Source: Devosia sp. (GTDB lineage: Bacteria > Pseudomonadota > Alphaproteobacteria > Rhizobiales > Devosiaceae). From it: a stretch of 51,269 nucleotides of DNA. The stretch spans positions 1 to 51,269 of the forward strand of contig NZ_JACZKG010000050.1 of assembly GCF_014860165.1 (NCBI RefSeq), written 5' to 3'. The position numbers and the translations under genes are program-made. The notes under the pieces are model-generated. The model was given only the letters and a program-made list of their open reading frames with translations, had not been told where the DNA came from and made no database searches. Below, in pieces: positions 25,091 to 33,241 of this stretch (position 1 is its first letter; each line of letters begins with the position of its first letter).

Positions 25091-26124
25091 TCGGCGGCCA
25101 GTTTGGTTCCGAAGGCAAAGGGAAGGTATCTCTCGAACTAGCCCGGCGCGCCCGACGCTCCAACATCCCAACAACCGTAGTTCGCGTTGGCGGACCGAAT
25201 TCGGGTCACACCGGCTACGATAAATCGGGCAAAAAATTCGCTCTTCGGCAGCTTCCGGCGGGCTGCATCGATCGCGACGTCGACGTGGTGTTCCCAGCGG
25301 GCTCATACATCGACGTTGATTTGTTGCTCGCAGAGGTCAGCGAACTCGATTTTCCACGAAGCCGCATCACGATTAGCCACCATGCTCGGGTAATTACTCA
25401 GGAGCACAAGGATTGGGAACATAACGGTGATCTTATACAATCTATCGGCTCTACTGGGGCGGGGGTTGGCGCTGCAGTCATGGCTGCCGTCGCGCGACGG
25501 TCTAAGAATTTCGAACTGACGTCGCTTGAGGCGCAGGACAGTGCCTCGCTTCAGAGGTTCTTGGGCAACTCAACTGACGTTCTACGCAAGAAGCTCGATA
25601 ACAGTCACCGCGTGATTATCGAGGGCACACAGGGCTTTGGGCTGTCTCTTCTTGATGGCGGGTATTGGCCAAAGGCGACTTCGCGGTCGACCACTGCAGC
25701 CGCAGCTCTAGCTGAGACCGGCCTAAGCCCCCTCGACGTAGATGACGTCACACTCGTCATCCGATCATTCCCTATTCGCGTAGCCGGCGACTCTGGGCCC
25801 CTGCCGAACGAAGTGTCGTGGGACTACGTATCGTCATTGACGGGGCGTCGGGCGGCTGAAATTCAGGAATATACTACCGTCACAAAGAAGTTGCGTCGGG
25901 TAGGGAAATTTGATCCAGCGCTCGTTCGAGCTGCCATTGCCGCAAACAGACCAAATAGAATTGTGATGAATCATCTCGACTATATTGGTGGTGAAGGCGG
26001 CTGGGGCACAAAATTGCGAGCTGATTTCATAAAGCTCGTGGAAGAAGAAATAGATCAATCGATCGATTGGTGGGGCGTTGGTCCACTTCAGTGCATTGAC
26101 CAACCCTCGGAAAACGCTGTTTGA
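25072..26124 (+). CDS. Adenylosuccinate synthetase homologue with PurZ-like active site
   Basis: A PurA-family enzyme of 350 residues, much shorter than bacterial PurA (about 430) and near archaeal PurA and phage PurZ (about 340). The GTP loop reads GGQFGSEGKGK (8-18). The catalytic Asp13 of E. coli PurA (QWGDEGKGK) is Ser13 here. Other family motifs are kept: GPNSGHT, GSTGAGVGAA, IIEGTQGFGLSLLDG, RSFPIRVAGDSGPLPNE and the base/aspartate region. From memory, phage PurZ, which acts on dGMP to make 2-aminoadenine nucleotides, carries this same Asp-to-Ser type of change. The substrate may therefore be a guanine nucleotide rather than IMP. It lies in an island between a kinase fusion and a DCD-like protein, so it is not the housekeeping purA. 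Confidence 0.85.
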   Translation: MPVSIVVGGQFGSEGKGKVSLELARRARRSNIPTTVVRVGGPNSGHTGYDKSGKKFALRQLPAGCIDRDVDVVFPAGSYIDVDLLLAEVSELDFPRSRITISHHARVITQEHKDWEHNGDLIQSIGSTGAGVGAAVMAAVARRSKNFELTSLEAQDSASLQRFLGNSTDVLRKKLDNSHRVIIEGTQGFGLSLLDGGYWPKATSRSTTAAAALAETGLSPLDVDDVTLVIRSFPIRVAGDSGPLPNEVSWDYVSSLTGRRAAEIQEYTTVTKKLRRVGKFDPALVRAAIAANRPNRIVMNHLDYIGGEGGWGTKLRADFIKLVEEEIDQSIDWWGVGPLQCIDQPSENAV

Positions 26125-27209
26125 TGCGGCGCGCGACTCCGCGAGCATCGAGATTCCAGGTGAGGCGACCTAGGCCTCGCATGCCGAGCCACGAAGAGAG
26201 GTATGCGGCAGACGAGAGCGAAGCTATCGAGCGTGCAAAGAAGTGGCGGGAAAGAGATCCTTATGAGGGACAAATAGAACCCTCTCTACTTTCATCAAAC
26301 GAAATAGCAAAGTACGTTAAAGACACGGCGATGCTCTTTCCTTTTTATGAGGAAGATCTCAAAACAGCTTCGTATGCAGTTAAGTTTGGTACATATGCCT
26401 ACGAATTTAATAAGTCCGGCGGCTACTTAATGACCAATTTGGGGCATTGCCCCGGCGGGTTGCTAAAACTGCCGGCAAATTCGATTGTATTTGTTCAGTG
26501 CGGTACGCATTTTCGTCTTCCTAAGTATATGGCGCTTCGATTCAATTTGCGCATTAAGCATGTTCATCGAGGCCTGTTACTCGGAACCGGGCCTCTCGTC
26601 GATCCGGGATTCGACGGCGAGCTCTTAATACCCCTGCACAATCTGACCTCTAAGGATCATTTTGTTGATGTAAATTCGCACGTTATTTGGGTCGAATTTA
26701 CTAAAACAACGTACCGAAGGCCAGACAAGAGCGATCTCGTAAATTTCGATTCGAGCAAAACCAATCTGACCGCGAGAGAGTATCTTGATGCTGCAAGAAA
26801 ATCCCTTGTCGATGGTGAGTACCTTCCAATCGAAAGCTCAATAAATGGATTGATGGAAAAGAGCATAGAGACCGCCAACAAGGCAATTAAAACGGCGAAG
26901 CGAACTGAGAAAACGCTGTGGGGTTTTGGTATAGCTTCAGTGGTTGGTGTGGCAATTGCTGTTATGGGTTTTCTTTATACATTCGTCCAGGCGACTTACG
27001 AGCAGGTGGATGAAGTTCGGCACATTATGAGCACCACGGCTGCGGACTCTGTTAGCTCCGCTGCGGTGCAAGCTGACATTGGCGGCATTGTTGCGACCAA
27101 TGAAGAATTGAAACTCGAAATTGGTAGACTAGAGACAGAGTTCGCTTTGATGTCTTCACAAGTTGATCGTTTGCTGTCTCAGAGGACGTCCTCTAATATT
27201 GCAGAATAG
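26124..27209 (+). CDS. Membrane protein with degenerate dCTP deaminase/dUTPase-like domain
   Basis: A 361-residue protein whose ATG overlaps the previous stop codon by one base (TGATG). Residues about 50-195 follow the dCTP deaminase/dUTPase fold: LLSSNEIAKYVKD, then ASYAVKFG where the family has aSyDlrLG, then LLLGTGPLVDPGFDGELLIP and LHNLTSKD. The usual catalytic Glu of DCD (LEFxN) is replaced in IPLHN and the Asp of SyD by Ala, so catalysis is doubtful and a nucleotide sensor is plausible. One transmembrane helix (about 266-289, WGFGIASVVGVAIAVMGFLY) and a short coiled coil (about 325-355) follow. The architecture suits a membrane-bound effector or sensor of module A. Confidence 0.75.
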   Translation: MRRATPRASRFQVRRPRPRMPSHEERYAADESEAIERAKKWRERDPYEGQIEPSLLSSNEIAKYVKDTAMLFPFYEEDLKTASYAVKFGTYAYEFNKSGGYLMTNLGHCPGGLLKLPANSIVFVQCGTHFRLPKYMALRFNLRIKHVHRGLLLGTGPLVDPGFDGELLIPLHNLTSKDHFVDVNSHVIWVEFTKTTYRRPDKSDLVNFDSSKTNLTAREYLDAARKSLVDGEYLPIESSINGLMEKSIETANKAIKTAKRTEKTLWGFGIASVVGVAIAVMGFLYTFVQATYEQVDEVRHIMSTTAADSVSSAAVQADIGGIVATNEELKLEIGRLETEFALMSSQVDRLLSQRTSSNIAE

Positions 27210-27909
27210 ATACGCCGCCGACATTGGTGATTACATCAAGCTTGCCCTGCTTCGCCACCTTTCTGCTGGTCGCAAGTTGGGTATAGCGTGGTACCTCTAC
27301 CCTGACGAGGGTCACAATGGTGACGGCAAACACACAAGGTATCTGTCAGATTCGGAAAGGTGGCGCGCCCTAGACCCATCCCTTTTTGACGCGCTGGGCA
27401 CCGTTGCCAGCGGAACGAGGTCAGTCGCCGCTCTTCAGGCGTCCGGCGCCATCCAGGCAACGGCGATCTGCAACAGACCCATAGTCAGCGACGCGCTTTC
27501 GAAAGACCGCAGCGCGGCCAGGGCGTCCTGGTTCGCGCATAACCTGACAGAACTGGAACAATGCGATCTGGTATTGGCGGACCCCGACAACGGCATCATT
27601 GATGACTCCGACCACCGTAGGGGGCAACCCGGGTTCGGAAAGCAAATGCCGCTCTCAGAGGTCCTTGCCCTCGCCGCAGGTCGTTCCGCGGTCATCTATC
27701 ATCATAATACGCGCTTCAAAGGCGGGCACCATAAGGAAGTCGATCACTGGCTCGCCCAGCTCGGCCTCAACGCGATAGCGGTCAGGGCTAATGCATACAG
27801 CTGCCGCACGTTTTTCATCGTGAACCCTGATGGAGCTTTGGCGGTTCGCGCGGCCGAATTCTGTGACCGATGGAAAAACCACAAGGTATGGCTACATAAC
27901 TCGGTCTAA
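27199..27909 (+). CDS. Conserved protein of module A, possibly RlmJ-like methyltransferase fold
   Basis: About 236 residues from a TTG overlapping the previous gene by 11 bases. The N-terminal NRYAADIGDYIKLALLRHL and the YPDEGHNGDGKH segment look like a conserved but uncharacterised family. LVLADPDNGI and AVIYHHNTRFKGG occupy places resembling LIDPPYE and LWYP in RlmJ-type methyltransferases, and the N-terminus resembles HAGNFADVLKH. This points weakly to a SAM-dependent methyltransferase fold. The function is unknown. Overlap with the upstream genes suggests it belongs to the same operon. Confidence 0.65.
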   Translation: MQNRYAADIGDYIKLALLRHLSAGRKLGIAWYLYPDEGHNGDGKHTRYLSDSERWRALDPSLFDALGTVASGTRSVAALQASGAIQATAICNRPIVSDALSKDRSAARASWFAHNLTELEQCDLVLADPDNGIIDDSDHRRGQPGFGKQMPLSEVLALAAGRSAVIYHHNTRFKGGHHKEVDHWLAQLGLNAIAVRANAYSCRTFFIVNPDGALAVRAAEFCDRWKNHKVWLHNSV

Positions 27910-27998
27910 CCGGGGCCAGATTGAGCCTTCAGCAAGTCGCGCATTGAGGCGGCCTCCACTAGAAAATTGATGTGGGTATTGTCGATATAGTCGCTCAT
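27906..27998 (-). pseudogene. Truncated copy of the 5' end of the relaxase-operon membrane gene
   Basis: A 30-codon fragment, MSDYIDNTHINFLVEAASMR, closely matches the N-terminus of the intact gene at 32816-33229 (MSDDIENTINNFLVDAASMR) at both DNA and protein level. The similarity ends after about 25 residues. It abuts the end of module A, so it probably marks a recombination boundary where the module was inserted or the island rearranged. Confidence 0.7.
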
Positions 27999-28344
27999 GC
28001 GATCGGCCGACCCAAGTGCTGGCAGCCCTTGTACCAATCTCAGGCACAAACCTTTGTGCGTCCTGCCGCATGTAGGCCGGGGTGACCCGAGCCCCGCTGG
28101 CTGCGGGCGGCGTGAGGGCGATCTTTGCCGATCTACTGGATGCAGGAAGCCCTTGCTAACGCGCTTCGCCATGGGCCGTTGGGAAACAAACGTCTTAACG
28201 TGTGAGCGCCTAGGTCTATGCCGTTTCAGCGCTGCTCGGAGGCGTACTCTCGGAATTTTCTTTACTCATTATAGCCGCTAAATTATCAAAAATACGTGCC
28301 AAAAAAATTATGGCAAGAAGAGCAACTGAAACTTGAGACAGAAG
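27999..28344. other. Gene-free spacer between modules A and B
   Basis: About 345 bases with no ORF that has a ribosome-binding site. The last 90 bases become A/T-rich (TTATCAAAAATACGTGCC), fitting a promoter for module B. No clear -35/-10 pair can be assigned. The short string ATGCAGGAAGCC is shared with 32453-32464, downstream of the relaxase operon, and supports a past duplication. Confidence 0.5.
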
Positions 28345-28602
28345 ATGGCGAAAATGACGGGAGAAAACTCAGATTCCAAGTCCATTGGAAAACGAGAGAA
28401 GTTTGTTCAGCTTGCAGAAAGTCGCACCGTAAATGCTATAAAGGCTATCCGCGTAATCGGGAAACTGGGCAACAAATCCGCTTATGAATTTGACGAAAAT
28501 GACGTTCGAAAAATCGTAGCGACGCTGAGCCGCGAAGTGGAAGCGCTAAAGGCGCGGATGATCTCGCCGGGCAGCAAGGAAACGATCGACTTCAAGCTTT
28601 AA
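28345..28602 (+). CDS. Small protein of module B
   Basis: An 85-residue protein from ATG 28345, MAKMTGENSDSKSIGKREKF. The core is VQLAESRTVNAIKAIRVIGK and FDENDVRKIVATLSREVEAL, predicted helical and basic, with no membrane segment. It precedes the GHKL ATPase gene by 23 bases, so the two are probably cotranscribed and may form a complex. No family is recognised by name. Confidence 0.7.
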   Translation: MAKMTGENSDSKSIGKREKFVQLAESRTVNAIKAIRVIGKLGNKSAYEFDENDVRKIVATLSREVEALKARMISPGSKETIDFKL

Positions 28603-28625
28603 GAACCAGCGAAGTAGGGGCGCAC

Positions 28626-31154
28626 GTGAACAATCAGGAAGTCAAAGACCTTTGCCTGGCCCTAATGCGGGTCGATAGCGAAACTGAAGTTGTCGAGATC
28701 CTGAAAGGGCAGGGCCTTTGGGACGACCCACGTTGTTGGCGCTACTACGGCGACGACGAATTGAACTGGAATCGGGCGGGCAACCAGCAGGGGCGGGCAG
28801 ATTTTGCCCTTAATGAAAAGCTAGTCAACACGATCGACACCCGCCTGATGTTGGAATGCATGTTGGCCGGAGTTGCCCCGGAGGGCCCAGACGCACCGCA
28901 GTCAATACGCGAGGCCGTAAACCGCTTTATCGAAAAGTCGTGGTCTGGGACCCTAAAGGTTTCCGGGGGGCGCATCGAAGATTGGCCGCGTGACTTCCGC
29001 CGACAGGTCGCTGAAAGCATTTCGGTGTTCGTAACCGGTCCAAAAAACCTTAAGCCGTGTGTCAACGTCGCGGATCTTGGTGAGGGCCAAACCCCCGAAG
29101 CGTTCCCGCATACCCTGCTGAGCCTGGGAAAAAACAACAAGATCAAGGTTAACTTCGTTCAAGGCAAGTTTGGTCAGGGTAGTACTGGAGCAATTCGCTT
29201 TTGTGGGAAGGAACGACTTCAGCTTATCATTTCGCGGCGCCACCCCAAGCTCTTGGGGAACGTCGCCGTTTCTCCCAACTATCCTGTTCACACGACGGAT
29301 GAATGCTGGGGGTTTACGATCGTGCGCCGCGAAGGCGAAGGTCAGAAGGTCCGCTCACCCTTCCTTTCGTACCTAGCACCGCTGGACGTGGAGGGTGACG
29401 AACATGAGCGTAAGGGGCGTGTATTGCGCTTCCTCGCTGACGAGCTGCCCATTTTTCCGCAGGGTGACAGTGCTTACCAGCGTAGTGTCGGCCACGGCAC
29501 CTTGGTCAAATTATACGAATACAACCTGAAGAATGTCTCCAACATCCTTCGCCGCGACGGCCTTCGTCCAAAGATCGATCTGCTACTGCCCGAACCCGCG
29601 CTTCCGATCCGGTTCCACGAGTGCCGTGAGCATCAGAAGACTGGTCAGGAACAGACCGAAACGATGAGCGGGCTTTTTTCGCGTTTGAACGGCAATCCCA
29701 ATTTGGAAGACGTAAAGCCGGGTACAATTTCTCTAACTGTTCATGGCCACGAACTATTCGCGCGTATTTTTGCCTTCAAGCCCGGCTCAGCTAAAACGTA
29801 TCGCGCATCAGAAGGCGTGATCTTCACTATCAATGGGCAAACCCAGGGCTACATCAAGGCCAACTTCTTCGCCCGGCCGAAGCGGGTTGGGCTACAGCGC
29901 CTGGCGCAAGACTTGCTCGTCGTTTTGGACTGCTCGTCACTTTCCGCGGTGGAGCAAGATGACATGTTCATGCCAAGCCGCGATCGCCTAGTCGAGGACA
30001 ACGCCTTCGCGACGGAGATCGAGCGGGAGCTGGAGTTGGCCCTGCGCGACCATCCGGGTCTTCGTGATCTGCGGAATGCTCGCGCCAAGTTGGACATGGA
30101 AGAACAGTTGGCTGACAACAAGCCGCTAGAGGATGTGTTGAGGCGCGTCCTCAAGAGCTCTCCAAATCTGGCGCGCATTTTTGGGCTGGGCGTTCGGCTT
30201 CAGAATCCATTCAAGCCCGACACCGTGCAGAAGACCGAAAAGACATTCATCGGGAAGTTCCATCCGACCTTCTTTCGGTTCGCCGGTAAGGAGCAGGGGG
30301 ATGTGCTAGCGCGCGCCGCCCATCACGGCAGCCGCGTCCGGCTAACCTTTGATACCGACGTGGAAGATGAATACTTCACGCGTAAAATCGACAAGGGCGA
30401 AAAGGTTTTTGATCGCGTATTGAACGACACACGGTACCCAATTTCGGATTATGTCGGTCCCAGCCTAGTCGATGGTAAAGGCAACGTTACGTTCGATCTT
30501 CCCGCAGGTGTTGCGGTTGGCGACACCCTAGAGGTCGAGTTCACGGTGCGCGATCCCGTCAATGGATCGGAGTTCACCAGCCGAGCCAAGCTACCGATCT
30601 TGGCATCCGTCGAACCTCACACAGGTCCAAAGCCAAAATCAAAGTCGAATCCGGGCGACCCGCCGGGTAAGGAAGTAGAAGGAAATTCCGGTATCAATTT
30701 TCCGGAAGTATCATGGATTGAGCACAAGAAGCCGAATTGGGTATCACACTTTTCGACGCTCGATGATTGTTTAGATATCCTGGACGAAGGCGATACGCTC
30801 AACGGCAAGTACGAGCCTGCCTACAAGTTCTATCTGAACGCTGACAACAAGGCGCTAAAGAACGAACTGGCTTTCACAAAGCTGCCGGCCGACGTCGTGA
30901 AAAAGCAGTTCGAAATTGGTATCGTCCTGCTAGCGATGGCGCTTCTACATGACGATAAGCAGCAAAAAACTCATCCGCAAAAATCAGATGGTGGCTCTGA
31001 TGGAGGTGATGCCGACGATGACGGAGGGGTTGAGAAGCGTGCCGCTCTGCTGACTCGCGCGGTGGCACCCGTTATCATTCCAATGATCCAGGGCTTGGGT
31101 GACCTTGCAGATGATGCGATCGACGTAAGTGATCTCGCTGGGCAGGCTGCGTAA
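28626..31154 (+). CDS. GHKL (Hsp90/MutL-like) ATPase of module B
   Basis: An 842-residue protein from a GTG with an AGGGG ribosome-binding site. The Bergerat ATP-binding fold is visible: N box FALNEKLVNTIDT (Glu64, Asn68, Asp71), G1 box VADLGEGQ (Asp150, Gly152, Gly154) and G2 box GKFGQGS (180-186). The rest, about 650 residues, has no motif I recognise, and ends in an acidic Gly-rich linker and a helix. GHKL ATPases occur in several phage-defence systems and in DNA repair. The small upstream protein and the convergent methyltransferase favour a restriction-like or defence role here. The 3' end overlaps the methyltransferase gene by 80 bases. Confidence 0.78.
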   Translation: MNNQEVKDLCLALMRVDSETEVVEILKGQGLWDDPRCWRYYGDDELNWNRAGNQQGRADFALNEKLVNTIDTRLMLECMLAGVAPEGPDAPQSIREAVNRFIEKSWSGTLKVSGGRIEDWPRDFRRQVAESISVFVTGPKNLKPCVNVADLGEGQTPEAFPHTLLSLGKNNKIKVNFVQGKFGQGSTGAIRFCGKERLQLIISRRHPKLLGNVAVSPNYPVHTTDECWGFTIVRREGEGQKVRSPFLSYLAPLDVEGDEHERKGRVLRFLADELPIFPQGDSAYQRSVGHGTLVKLYEYNLKNVSNILRRDGLRPKIDLLLPEPALPIRFHECREHQKTGQEQTETMSGLFSRLNGNPNLEDVKPGTISLTVHGHELFARIFAFKPGSAKTYRASEGVIFTINGQTQGYIKANFFARPKRVGLQRLAQDLLVVLDCSSLSAVEQDDMFMPSRDRLVEDNAFATEIERELELALRDHPGLRDLRNARAKLDMEEQLADNKPLEDVLRRVLKSSPNLARIFGLGVRLQNPFKPDTVQKTEKTFIGKFHPTFFRFAGKEQGDVLARAAHHGSRVRLTFDTDVEDEYFTRKIDKGEKVFDRVLNDTRYPISDYVGPSLVDGKGNVTFDLPAGVAVGDTLEVEFTVRDPVNGSEFTSRAKLPILASVEPHTGPKPKSKSNPGDPPGKEVEGNSGINFPEVSWIEHKKPNWVSHFSTLDDCLDILDEGDTLNGKYEPAYKFYLNADNKALKNELAFTKLPADVVKKQFEIGIVLLAMALLHDDKQQKTHPQKSDGGSDGGDADDDGGVEKRAALLTRAVAPVIIPMIQGLGDLADDAIDVSDLAGQAA

Positions 31155-32370
31155 CCGCCTTCCCAACAACGCGATGGATCAGAACCACTTCCTGGCTCCC
31201 TGGGGTCTCCCCACGTTGATAGGCATACCAGCGACGATTGGGAACGCTCCGCCACAGGCGACCGTCCCGGTCATCTGCGAGGGCGGGCAAGAACGCTTCC
31301 TGAAGGCCCGCTTCTTCCATGACCTCCAAGTACTTAGGAAGCTGCCAAGTTGGATCAGAAAACGCGACCATCTGCACGACCGTGGTACCGGTATCGCATA
31401 GGCGAACGATAGATGATGTCGTGGCGAGAAGGTTTTCGAAGTAAGTGCGAAGTTCCGGGTTCTTACGATCGCCCATCGTATAGTAGCTGAGGCCAGCGCC
31501 ATCGAGCTTGTTGGCAATCCAGAACGGCGCTGCCGTTTCCTTGCGCCCATCCACCTGCCAGCGGTGGTAAAGCACGTGGACCCCTGGATACGGTGGCGAT
31601 GTGACGACGAGCTTGGGGGACGCCATCGACGAAAGCGCATCATCACCTTCAAGGCCGGCAGCAGATCGGTTGATTATGCGGATCGACGGGGGGGTGCTGT
31701 AGCGTCCGGTGGCGTCGCTCAGCTCCTGAGCGCCGGCAATCATCTGACCCGCCATCTCGCCCAACATGGCACGAAAGTCGGACACAGACGGCAACTTCCG
31801 GCGACTGTCTAGAGCCCATTGGCCAGTTCGCAGAATAACACAACGTGCGAAGGCCTCAAGACGAGGTGACGACAGACTTATCGCCGTTCCAAGCGCTTGC
31901 TCTATGGCCCGGCGGAGGCGCCAACGCGAAGGATCATCCAGGTGCCTGTAGTAGCCACGTTCCTCGTAGTCCGCAAAATGGATGGTGGGCTTGTTCTGGC
32001 AGACGGCATCTCCGACGCTGCCAGCCCACTTTTCAAGCGCAGCGATTTCTGCCTCGTCAAGAACAGTAGTTTTGACTGTCGCGACGAACTCCGCCAACTG
32101 GCTGATATCTATGCCGACGCCATGGCGTCCAAGTGCCATGGCTTCCACAAGGCTAGTCCCGCCTCCGACGTAGGGATCCAGGATGGTATCTCCCGGAGAT
32201 GTAAACGTCTCTATGGCGGCGCGGACAAAGGCGGGTGAGAACCGAGCTGGGTACCGATAAAAATTATGGCTCAGGCCACTTACGGGCCGAGCATCGCGCG
32301 CGCCGTCGATGAGCGCCGTTTGGGCGGCTTCAGTCAGATCGAGCCAGTTAGGCGTTTTCGCTTCGGTCAT
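31075..32370 (-). CDS. DNA methyltransferase (TSPPY motif)
   Basis: A 431-residue SAM-dependent DNA methylase. The SAM-binding motif I is ILDPYVGGGTSLVEA (63-77), preceded by the motif X-like HNFYRYPARFSPAFV. Catalytic motif IV is TSPPYPG (257-263). The order X-I-(about 185 residues)-IV leaves room for a recognition domain between I and IV, and the TSPPY tetrad fits N4-cytosine or N6-adenine methylation. The ATG at 32370 is preferred to an upstream start at 32394. No restriction endonuclease is adjacent. The convergent GHKL ATPase gene overlaps it and may be its functional partner. Confidence 0.85.
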   Translation of the reverse strand: MTEAKTPNWLDLTEAAQTALIDGARDARPVSGLSHNFYRYPARFSPAFVRAAIETFTSPGDTILDPYVGGGTSLVEAMALGRHGVGIDISQLAEFVATVKTTVLDEAEIAALEKWAGSVGDAVCQNKPTIHFADYEERGYYRHLDDPSRWRLRRAIEQALGTAISLSSPRLEAFARCVILRTGQWALDSRRKLPSVSDFRAMLGEMAGQMIAGAQELSDATGRYSTPPSIRIINRSAAGLEGDDALSSMASPKLVVTSPPYPGVHVLYHRWQVDGRKETAAPFWIANKLDGAGLSYYTMGDRKNPELRTYFENLLATTSSIVRLCDTGTTVVQMVAFSDPTWQLPKYLEVMEEAGLQEAFLPALADDRDGRLWRSVPNRRWYAYQRGETPGSQEVVLIHRVVGKAVTQPAQRDHLRRSHHLQGHPSPGSLE

Positions 32371-32480
32371 GGTTAATATGGTATCGCCTAACAAGGTTAA
32401 GAAATGTCCCGACCTCTATCGGCTTGTGCATCCGAGTGAAGCGAGAAGGTGTATGCAGGAAGCCTTTTGCCGTCCCCGAG

Positions 32481-32819
32481 TTATGGTCGAGGACCCTGTG
32501 TATAGTCCCAAGGCATTCCGGCGTCCGTATCGATTGACCTGCCGCCCTCCATCAATTCAGCAAACTCCGCCGGCACTTGCATTGGCATCGAAATTGGGCA
32601 CTCGCGAGCTAGCTTGCCCGCAATCTGTCGCACAAGGACAGCTACTGCCGGTGCGTCGGAGGTGCCCAGCTTTGCAATGAGCGCTGCATCTGGCGCGACG
32701 TTGAAAGGGTCAGCCCAGATTATCCATGCCTCGCAAACGTTGATGGCTCGATGGTCGAGGTCTGCTTTGAGCAGACCCCGGGCGCGGACGAAGCTTTCGG
32801 ACCACTGGTGGCTTATCAT
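32481..32819 (-). CDS. Hypothetical protein, last gene of the relaxase operon
   Basis: A 112-residue soluble protein, MISHQWSESFVRARGLLKAD, with no recognised family. It overlaps the upstream membrane gene by ATGA and so belongs to the mobC-relaxase operon. Accessory proteins at this position in mobilisation operons often assist the relaxosome, but nothing in the sequence shows that here. Confidence 0.6.
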   Translation of the reverse strand: MISHQWSESFVRARGLLKADLDHRAINVCEAWIIWADPFNVAPDAALIAKLGTSDAPAVAVLVRQIAGKLARECPISMPMQVPAEFAELMEGGRSIDTDAGMPWDYTQGPRP

Positions 32820-33229
32820 GCTGCGACACCCAAAGCTCTGGGGAGAAAGTGAATGAACAACACCATCGTGCCCGCGCTGATCAGACCTGCGAACAATGTT
32901 ACGATGGCTTGAGCAATTAGCGCAGAGGTTTGAGCGGCCTCCACATCGTGCAATTTCGCCGTCATCGTCCGCTGCGCGTGGCCGGCGGCAGCTGTGATGC
33001 TCGCCACCATGGGCTGACAGGCATCAGCGATCTGCTGTGCCGCTTGCCGTTGCACACCGCTGGCTGTCATATCAGCCAAGGCCTTCGCGGAACGCTTGTA
33101 TTCAACCACCGACCGGTCGAGCGCCTGAGTTAGCTGCTCCACCCTTGCGGCTTGCTGATCAAGCGTCGCCCGCATCGACGCTGCATCGACTAGAAAATTG
33201 TTGATAGTATTTTCGATGTCGTCGCTCAT
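32816..33229 (-). CDS. Membrane-anchored accessory protein of the relaxase operon
   Basis: A 137-residue protein with an N-terminal helical part (coiled coil, AARVEQLTQALDRSVVEYKR) and one C-terminal transmembrane segment (about 105-130, AIVTLFAGLISAGTMVLFIH). AGGAG lies nine bases upstream. It follows the relaxase gene closely, as Mbp-like membrane proteins do in small mobilisation operons. A truncated copy of its 5' end occurs at 27906-27998. Confidence 0.7.
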   Translation of the reverse strand: MSDDIENTINNFLVDAASMRATLDQQAARVEQLTQALDRSVVEYKRSAKALADMTASGVQRQAAQQIADACQPMVASITAAAGHAQRTMTAKLHDVEAAQTSALIAQAIVTLFAGLISAGTMVLFIHFLPRALGVAA

Positions 33230-33241
33230 GTACTTAATCTC

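Noticed and set aside
25072..26124. Housekeeping adenylosuccinate synthetase
   Set aside because: It is about 80 residues too short, lacks the catalytic Asp, and sits in a mobile island.
28296..28487. 63-codon ORF overlapping the small module B gene
   Set aside because: It is in a different frame from the better-initiated 85-residue ORF and lacks a ribosome-binding site.
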